Below, piece after piece: positions 59,401 through 64,000 of a stretch of 64,000 nucleotides of DNA. The position numbers and the translations under genes are program-made. The notes under the pieces were generated by a model. That model was not told the DNA's origin. It did not search any database and saw only the letters and a list, made by a program, of their open reading frames with translations. The stretch comes from Gordonia oryzae (lineage in GTDB: Bacteria; Actinomycetota; Actinomycetes; Mycobacteriales; Mycobacteriaceae): assembly GCF_003797185.1 (NCBI RefSeq), contig NZ_RKMH01000002.1:359407-423406 (forward strand), in the 5' to 3' direction. The stretch's first letter is position 1. Each line of letters opens with the position of its first letter.

Positions 59401-61441
59401 CCGGGTTCTCCGTGGTGGGGCCGACGTGTCCGCCGAGGAGTTGATCGGAACCTTGGCCGGTGGCCTTCAACTCGGCGGAGGTGTTGAGCGCGATCGAGTT
59501 GACCATCGCATTGAAGCGGTCGTCATGGGCACGCAGCGCGTTGAGAACCTGCCAGACGACCTTGAACCGACGATTGTCGGACAGCGCTTGCGATGGCGAG
59601 ACGCCTGCAGGAACAGCCACCGGCAGAATGATGTACCCGTAGTCCTTGCCCTCGGCCTTGCGCATCACACGGCCGACGGACTGCACGACGTCGACAACGC
59701 TGTTGCGGGGGTGAAGGAACATCACCGAATCCAGTGCGGGCACGTCGACACCTTCGGAGAGGCAACGGGCGTTGGTGAGGATGCGGCACTCATTGTCCGG
59801 GAGTGGCGCTTTGAGCCACTGGAGTTCGCGATTTCGTTCCAGCGCGTTGTAGGTGCCGTCGACGTGATGAACCTTCACGCCCAGATCAAGATTGGTGGTG
59901 TTGACGTCGTGGCCGTCGTCGATACTCTCGGTGAGCATGTCACGGTAGGTGTCCACTACCCGTGGAAAGAGCTCAGCGATCTTCTTTGACGTGGCAATGT
60001 CTTTCGCGAACGCCACGGCTCGACGCATCGGCGGTTCGCCGGGTGCGAAGCTGGTGCCGTCCGGGGTGCGCCCTGCCCGCTTGGCGAGTCCGTTCCAGGC
60101 GCCGACGATCTTGGTCGCGTCGTCCAGGCGCAGGTCTCCGTCGGGGCCGGCGAGTTGAGTTTGGAGGGGAGCAGCGACCATCTCCTCGTCGACAGTTAGG
60201 ACGAGGACCTTGTAGTCGGTGAGCAATCCGCGCTCGACCGCCTGCCCGAACGACAAACGATGAAACTCGGGACCGTACTTGTCCTCGTCGTCCATCGACG
60301 TGATCTCGGCGGAGTGCTCGTCGGCCTTCGCTTTGACTGATTCGTCGAAGATTCGAGGGGTCGCCGTCATGTAGAGCCGTCGCGCAGACTGGATGTAGTC
60401 GTTGTCGTGGACGCGCACGAAGTTGGACTCGTCGGCACCTTCGAGGGTGACGCCGGTCGTCCGGTGCGCCTCGTCGCAGATCACCAGATCGAAGGGGTCC
60501 AGTCCGTCGCGTTGGGCCTGCGCTACGACGGGCAGCGACTGGTAAGTCGTGAATACCACCGTTAAACCCTTGGCGCGCTTGCGATGTGACATCTCCGCGA
60601 CGAGCTTCTCGGCATTGGTAGTGACGGGCACCGCCACGTCGTAGGAGCTGATGTCCTCAGCTGCACGTGACACTTTGGTGTCTGAGCAGACCGCGAAGGC
60701 TCGAAGATCCAGCTGCGTTTGCGCCGTCCACTCCCGCAGAGTCTGGGAAAGCAGCGAGATCGATGGGACGCAGAAGAGAATTCGAGCATTCCCGCCATTT
60801 TCTGTTGCGGTACGTTCGGCGATCTTGAGTGCGGTGAAGGTCTTGCCGGTGCCGCAGGCCATGATGAGCTTGCCGCGGTCGAATCCCTTGCCGAAGCCGT
60901 CGAACGCCTTCTCGATCGCGGTGGTCTGGTGGGGCCGTGGCTCGTGTCGGGTGGCCTCGGCGAGGTGCACTTCGACCTCACCATCGACGAGGCTCACGTC
61001 CCAGTCGATGGGGGAGTCGGCGATTTCGGCGAGGCCGATGCGCTGCACCGGGATGGTCTGGTCGTCGAGTGTGTCCTCGGCGTTCTTGCCCCAGCGATCG
61101 GTGGTCGAGATGATGATGCGGTTGGTGAACGGCTTCTTGCCGGATGCAGTGAAGAACGAGTCGATGTCTTCTTTGCGCAGAGTGTGGGTCGGTTCGTAGA
61201 ACTTGCACTGGATTGCCGTGTACTCGCCGCTGTCGCGCTCTCGGGCGACGAGGTCGATGCCGGTGTCGGGTTTGCCCTGCCGTCCCGGCCAGTCGATCCA
61301 GCGCCACACCGCGTCGTACTGCTGGGAGAGCATCGGGTCGAGCTCGAAATACCGGACCATCAGCTTCTCGAACTTGGTGCCACGCTCGGAGTTCGACGGC
61401 GCCTCACGAAACGCCGCCATCACCTCGTGAATCGAACCCAT
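56456..61441 (-). CDS. Type ISP restriction-modification enzyme (nuclease-helicase-methyltransferase)
   Basis: A single 1661-residue polypeptide with the layout of Type ISP enzymes such as LlaBIII/LlaGI. An Mrr-like nuclease has GID63 and IQCK (Gln78, Lys80). The SF2 translocase has Walker A ACGTGKT at 195-201, DEAH at 323-326, TAT at 359-361 and QSVGRVMRK near 585-593. A Ser/Gly-rich linker spans about 660-715. The gamma N6-adenine methyltransferase has DPFTGTGTF at 929-937 and NPPY at 1036-1039. The target-recognition part lies beyond about 1200. All catalytic motifs look intact. The start is ATG 61441. Confidence 0.92.
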   Translation of the reverse strand: MGSIHEVMAAFREAPSNSERGTKFEKLMVRYFELDPMLSQQYDAVWRWIDWPGRQGKPDTGIDLVARERDSGEYTAIQCKFYEPTHTLRKEDIDSFFTASGKKPFTNRIIISTTDRWGKNAEDTLDDQTIPVQRIGLAEIADSPIDWDVSLVDGEVEVHLAEATRHEPRPHQTTAIEKAFDGFGKGFDRGKLIMACGTGKTFTALKIAERTATENGGNARILFCVPSISLLSQTLREWTAQTQLDLRAFAVCSDTKVSRAAEDISSYDVAVPVTTNAEKLVAEMSHRKRAKGLTVVFTTYQSLPVVAQAQRDGLDPFDLVICDEAHRTTGVTLEGADESNFVRVHDNDYIQSARRLYMTATPRIFDESVKAKADEHSAEITSMDDEDKYGPEFHRLSFGQAVERGLLTDYKVLVLTVDEEMVAAPLQTQLAGPDGDLRLDDATKIVGAWNGLAKRAGRTPDGTSFAPGEPPMRRAVAFAKDIATSKKIAELFPRVVDTYRDMLTESIDDGHDVNTTNLDLGVKVHHVDGTYNALERNRELQWLKAPLPDNECRILTNARCLSEGVDVPALDSVMFLHPRNSVVDVVQSVGRVMRKAEGKDYGYIILPVAVPAGVSPSQALSDNRRFKVVWQVLNALRAHDDRFNAMVNSIALNTSAELKATGQGSDQLLGGHVGPTTENPESIGNGESANNASTGTSDDPANGVADGGGASGGGVAQQMALFSLSEWQEAIYTRIVDKVGTRTYWEDWAQDVADIAAALTARIKALIEGADPTVTAAFAKFHKGLQDNLNDSITRDDAISMLAQHLITAPVFDALFAGHEFAAHNPVSRTMQAMVDQLGGAGLEAETAHLEDFYDSVRIRASEVTTADGKQQVIAELYEKFFKVGFAKQAEALGIVYTPIEIVDFILRAADHASREAFGRGLTDDAVHVLDPFTGTGTFITRLMQSGLIRPEDLTRKYTSELHANEIMLLAYYIAAVNIETTYHALSKTEYSPFEGIVLTDTFQMTEDDDSMDTEMFPQNNSRIVKQLAAPIHIIVGNPPYSVGQDSANDLNANLKYPTLDKRIADTYAKRSTATTQRTLYDSYLRAFRWATDRVGDHGVVAFVSNGGWLDSNTADGIRLSLANEYSRIYAYNLRGNQRTAGELSRKEGGKVFGSGSRNTVAILIGVKNPAHTGPCEIQYRDIGDYLTREQKLEIVESSHLGSVEWQLINPNGQGDWVQQRSDDFGTWPVLGDKRASAGVTKVFAVHSLGLNTSRDLWIYNSSDKRLRKAIQKFVSHFNEQVDGFSAYCTKRGLTTARESDADSYLSENPEATAADYLKWSSSLKQRLARRQKTAVEEAFQPSMYRPFFSQHAYFGPALIHRRGTLDRIFQTADHKNVGIYVVGFGSAVPFSPLMVDHLPDLHLTGAGSGGQFFPRWTYEKGDADADCALDLETETQDLDEYGYRRIDNITDEVLTVYQAAIGNQVTKDDIFFYVYGLLHDPDYRETYAADLKKMLPHIPTPDTPARFEQLASAGRALSDLHVGYDDVAPYPVDVQLKPGADPADRETWRASKMKWAKKKDPENGKSVNDVTKLIYNPKVTITGIPEEAERYMLGSRSALAWIIDRYQVKTDKASGIVNDPNDWCDEHDNPRYIVDLIAKVTTVAVETMKIVDGLSENPTG

Positions 61442-61614
61442 GCTCCGTTGCCTCCAGTCGATCGGGCCGTCTGTCGCGAAACCCTATCGGGCGGGAGGCT
61501 CGCATTGGGGTAGTCGGGCTTCGGTCCAGCGCGTCACGGACGGTTGCGCAGGCCTTGGTCAGTGGCAGCGTGGACACGTGAGGCGGGTGCACGTTTCCGT
61601 CTCGGCTGTCTCGC

Positions 61615-61740
61615 TCATCGGTCGGGCGTCAGCAGCTCGCCGGCATCGATGCCCATCACCTCGGCGATATCGAACAGGCGCTCGTCGAGCAGGTCGCAGC
61701 GGCCGCTCCCAAATGGATACGGACACTGCAAGAATGCACA
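61615..61740 (-). pseudogene. Degenerate 3' fragment of an XRE regulator gene
   Basis: Read in frame up to the TGA at 61,615, this region gives RCDLLDERLFDIAEVMGIDA then GELLTPDR, closely matching the C-terminus of the XRE protein at 63,562 (RRGLLYERLFDIAEVLRVDA, AELLTPER). Homology continues weakly upstream to about 61,740, then a TAG interrupts. A 19-codon frame (61,618 to 61,559) starting MSETAETETC overlaps its stop by ATGA. It sits between the HEPN gene and the restriction enzyme gene; the remaining bases of this 317-bp gap hold nothing else. Confidence 0.65.
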
Positions 61741-61758
61741 TCTGCAGGTGGCTATCGT

Positions 61759-62685
61759 TCAGTCGTTGCCGTATTCGGGTTCGTGGATATCGCTCTCATC
61801 TCCCTCTGCCGTGAACGTGCCCGGCAGGCCGGCGTGGTCCAGTAGTTCGTAGTTGTCGAGGATGAGTCCACAATCCCAGCAGCTAAAGTAATCTGAATAG
61901 ACTTCCAGTTCGACCGACGTATCCCAGTCGTTCGCTTCCTCGCTGAATTGATGTGCCTCGATTCTTGTGTCGTGGACATCTTCGCCTTCTAGTGTCCCGT
62001 TTCCGCCGCAAGCAGGGCAAGTCTCGCTTTCTCGGTAGCGGTGCCCGATGGTTCGGTCGTTCCCCGGGGCCCATGCTTTGGCGACGCGGGTAGGCAGGAC
62101 ACCCGCGTTGTATTGCGCGAGTCGGGTCTTCGCCTGCTCGATGAGCATCTCGACTCTGTGCTCGAGGTTCTTTCGATTCCGCTCGAGATGCTGTTCGACT
62201 GCCGAGGTTCGGTCGCTACCGACGAGTTCGTCGAGGTCATGATCCGCGGCGTTGTTGAGGATGATGGCTTGACGCCAGAACAGTGGCCACCAGCTGTTCT
62301 CCGGGATTGCAGTAAATCCAGGAGTCGCGCCGTGTAGGTATTCGTTGCGCGCGGCTGTCATCTTCGTAGCTTCACCGGCGTCGAATGGTCGAAATGCTCG
62401 TTGGCATCGGCTGAACACCGTCTTGGCGCGGACAGTCACGAACTGGACGTTGTCTTTCGAGTCGAGCAACCCTGTAGCGATCAGGAGGTTGGTGCCATCT
62501 TCCGTGGGCTCAGCGATCAGGACAGGGGAGGTTCTGGCCAGCGCCGATTTGGCCAGGAGTTCAATAGCAAGGGTTGCCCAGAGCGCTCGCTCATCGAAGG
62601 GTCGTTGGCCTTCCGATTCCATCGCGCGGTTGAGGAACATCTTGGCCTTGAGCCACAGCGCTTCGTGGTCGCATGGAGTGGTCAC
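61759..62685 (-). CDS. HEPN-like protein with zinc ribbon (candidate RNase effector)
   Basis: A 308-residue protein. The N-terminal 150 residues are helical and resemble HEPN domains (ERALWATLAIELLAKSALAR) and contain AARNEYLHG at residues 111-119, where Arg113 and His118 form the Rx4H catalytic motif of HEPN ribonucleases. A coiled segment follows (EQHLERNRKNLEHRVEMLIE). Two CxxC pairs (Cys223/226 in CPACGG and Cys269/272 in CWDCG) suggest a zinc ribbon. ATG 62685 overlaps the dioxygenase stop by four bases. RNase activity is inference; the family was recognised by motif only. Confidence 0.65.
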   Translation of the reverse strand: MTTPCDHEALWLKAKMFLNRAMESEGQRPFDERALWATLAIELLAKSALARTSPVLIAEPTEDGTNLLIATGLLDSKDNVQFVTVRAKTVFSRCQRAFRPFDAGEATKMTAARNEYLHGATPGFTAIPENSWWPLFWRQAIILNNAADHDLDELVGSDRTSAVEQHLERNRKNLEHRVEMLIEQAKTRLAQYNAGVLPTRVAKAWAPGNDRTIGHRYRESETCPACGGNGTLEGEDVHDTRIEAHQFSEEANDWDTSVELEVYSDYFSCWDCGLILDNYELLDHAGLPGTFTAEGDESDIHEPEYGND

Positions 62686-63398
62686 GAGATTGGAAGGCCT
62701 CTGCGAAGTGGTGGCTTATTGACGCCGGACCAGTCGTTCACCAGTAGCGCGAGTCGTTCGATGGTGCGGTGAGGTTCGTTGACGGCGTCACCACGAGCAT
62801 GCGTCACCCTGCGATTGTCGATCGCGAGGACCTGGCCAGGTGTGGTCCACGAAAAGGCGGTGCCATGTTCGATTCTGGAGTTGAGGAAGGTGGCCACTCG
62901 CTGGGCGCGATCGTCGGCGGGTTCCATACATCCTGGGTCGTACCGCAGCTGTTCCCGGTGGGTCCACGCTGGCGACAGAAAGCAAGATCGTCCGCTACGC
63001 ACAGTGAAGACCCCGTGTAGTAAGTCGTGATGCATTGAGGTCGAGGGAAGCTGGGCGGTGTCGAACCGCCATAGCCACGTTGCGACACTGCTGATTTGAC
63101 GGCTCGACAACAAGACTATGTGAGGCGGCACCTGATGATGGGCGCCGTCGGTGTGAAGCGGTTGGGGTCCCTCGCCGTGCATCGCGCTCAGTGAGCGCGC
63201 GGGTGCATTGTCTGAAGATGTCGGTGTGAGCACCTCGATGGGCGGGCTGGTGGGCCGGTTCCGGACGTGCGTAAAGCTCAGCCCACGCTTGTAGCGCTCA
63301 GCTTCGAGCGCCAAGTCCGCAAGCGACGCATCAGTAGTCGTGCTCCAACCGTTCTGACGAGCGTCTGTCAGTAGTTTCTCAAGCACGGTCGTCAACAT
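62682..63398 (-). CDS. TauD/TfdA-like Fe(II)/2-oxoglutarate dioxygenase
   Basis: A 238-residue protein with the full dioxygenase facial triad: His82 and Asp84 in LHTDGAHHQVPP and His200 in AIDNRRVTHARG, with Arg211 or Arg215 (HRTIERL) placed to bind 2-oxoglutarate. The segment WTTPGQVLAIDNRRVTHARG is typical of TauD/clavaminate-synthase-like enzymes. ATG 63398 is chosen (upstream in-frame sequence would run into the XRE gene); GGAAAG precedes it. It lies between the XRE and HEPN genes and overlaps the latter by ATGA. The substrate is unknown; modification of a cellular molecule or of the partner protein is possible. Confidence 0.72.
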   Translation of the reverse strand: MLTTVLEKLLTDARQNGWSTTTDASLADLALEAERYKRGLSFTHVRNRPTSPPIEVLTPTSSDNAPARSLSAMHGEGPQPLHTDGAHHQVPPHIVLLSSRQISSVATWLWRFDTAQLPSTSMHHDLLHGVFTVRSGRSCFLSPAWTHREQLRYDPGCMEPADDRAQRVATFLNSRIEHGTAFSWTTPGQVLAIDNRRVTHARGDAVNEPHRTIERLALLVNDWSGVNKPPLRRGLPIS

Positions 63399-63561
63399 CC
63401 CGTTATCGCCAGCTTTCCGTGCGGGGTTCGCACGCGGTGTGAGTAGGTTGCCAGGACTAATGTGTCGCCATCGCCGCTCGGTCTGCAAGCGATTATCGGC
63501 CAGAGTGTCGGTCTGGTGTCTGGATGGCTTCCGTCGTGAGTTCGATTGCGAGCTTGGACGA

Positions 63562-63822
63562 TCACCGTTCGGGCGTGAGAAGTTCGGCGGCATCCACTCT
63601 GAGGACCTCGGCGATATCAAATAGTCGCTCATACAGCAGGCCGCGCCGCCCGTGCTCCACCTGGATGAGAACGTTGCGGGTGACCCCCGACTCCAGTGCC
63701 AACGCTTCTTGAGTCAGCCCTTGCTCGACTCGGAGTGTCCTGATTCGTTGGCCGACGGCTTTGCGGTGCCGGGCCCACGACTCCAGTCGACGCGGATCGA
63801 CTTGAGATGGGCGAGTTGGCAC
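63562..63822 (-). CDS. XRE-family HTH regulator
   Basis: An 86-residue protein, essentially one Cro/C1-type HTH: AVGQRIRTLRVEQGLTQEAL, ALESGVTRNVLIQVEHGRRG, YERLFDIAEVLRVDAAELLT. The start is GTG 63822, directly abutting a long inverted repeat that it probably binds. The dioxygenase and HEPN genes follow on the same strand, and its C-terminus is duplicated in degenerate form beside the restriction enzyme gene. By position it should be the repressor/activator of the cassette, like C-proteins of restriction systems. Confidence 0.88.
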   Translation of the reverse strand: MPTRPSQVDPRRLESWARHRKAVGQRIRTLRVEQGLTQEALALESGVTRNVLIQVEHGRRGLLYERLFDIAEVLRVDAAELLTPER

Positions 63823-63880
63823 TCACCAAGTACTGATGATGGCTACCGAAAAGTCTGCCCTACTAGTAGTACTTTGGTGA
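63823..63880. promoter_or_regulatory. Long inverted repeat upstream of the XRE gene
   Basis: TCACCAAGTACT at 63823-63834 and AGTACTTTGGTGA at 63868-63880 are inverted complements with one extra T, separated by 33 bases that include the small palindrome CTACTAGTAG. The left arm starts directly at the XRE start codon. This is the expected form of an autoregulatory double operator. Confidence 0.65.
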
Positions 63881-64000
63881 CGTGGGAGCGGAAGTGCGCA
63901 GGGAGTGGGCCTCGCCGATGGCCTTAGCCTCGATCCACCGATCCGGCCTTCTGGAGCGTGGTGAATGGTGTTGAGCACCTTCGTTTGGGTGGTGGGCGTG
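63881..64000. other. Right end of the window, nothing recognised
   Basis: GC-richer sequence follows the XRE operator. No complete open frame, repeat or tRNA fragment was recognised in these 120 bases. Confidence 0.4.

Larger units (their letters stand above)
47070..64000. mobile_element. Integrated mobilizable element at tRNA-Gln, right end outside the window
   Basis: After tRNA-Gln the content switches from housekeeping genes to replication-type HTH protein, ParA, excisionase-like protein, MobC, relaxase, and a restriction/defence block, with AT-richer intergenic DNA. This is the make-up of an actinobacterial integrative mobilizable element. No integrase, Type IV secretion gene or second copy of the tRNA 3' end was found up to 64,000, so those parts must lie beyond the window or be missing. 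The right border is therefore set by the window only. Confidence 0.75.

Noticed and set aside
63399..63632. N-terminal extension of the dioxygenase from 63632
   Set aside because: It would overlap the XRE gene by about 70 bases and the added residues are polar, low in hydrophobics and unlike the family.

Overview
The window is chromosomal DNA of a high-GC, mycolic-acid-type actinomycete. The best guess is Gordonia or a close relative. The support is the gene content and order arcA, pmt, rsmI, pabB, metG, tatD, rpfB, ksgA, ispE, pth, rplY, prs, glmU, which as I recall follows the Mycobacterium tuberculosis Rv1001-Rv1018c region, together with a DUF222/HNH (13E12-type) gene. The assignment is inference; no rRNA is present.

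Bases 1-47,000 are core chromosome with housekeeping genes and lineage-specific insertions. From the left: end of arcA with a small GntR regulator; protein mannosyltransferase; rsmI facing pabB-metG; a tandem pair of HSL-type esterases; a GH65 phosphorylase translationally coupled to a beta-phosphoglucomutase-like HAD enzyme; a PhzF-like protein; tatD, rpfB, ksgA, ispE, and a secreted lipase coupled to ispE; two ABC-F ATPases around an alpha/beta hydrolase and an orphan YbdD-like protein; a LysR gene divergent from a frameshifted EamA exporter; HIBYL-CoA hydrolase; an HNH gene flanked by palindromic repeats; prfC; two KAS III paralogues on either side of a DrrAB-like ABC exporter and a membrane-anchored beta-propeller; pth-rplY; three small envelope or enzyme genes; then arsC, an MFS exporter, prs, glmU and a FabG-like reductase. 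Several genes here are broken (EamA, an AbiEi-like gene with an internal deletion, an asnB remnant).

From a tRNA-Gln(TTG) gene at 47,070 to the right end, the content changes to an integrated mobilizable element. It carries an HTH replication-type protein with iteron-like repeats, ParA with a frameshifted small partner, an excisionase-like protein, hypothetical proteins, a candidate oriT, MobC and a relaxase. A defence-type cargo block follows on the minus strand: XRE regulator, TauD-like 2-oxoglutarate dioxygenase, HEPN/zinc-ribbon protein, a 1661-residue Type ISP restriction-modification enzyme and a DUF262 protein. No integrase or right attachment site is seen, so the element probably continues beyond base 64,000.

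The most promising undescribed system is the compact XRE-TauD-HEPN cassette (61,759-63,822). Its HEPN RNase motif and its dioxygenase active site both look intact, its last two genes overlap by ATGA, a long inverted repeat lies directly upstream of its regulator, and a second, degenerate copy of the regulator's 3' end lies at its far side next to the restriction enzyme.
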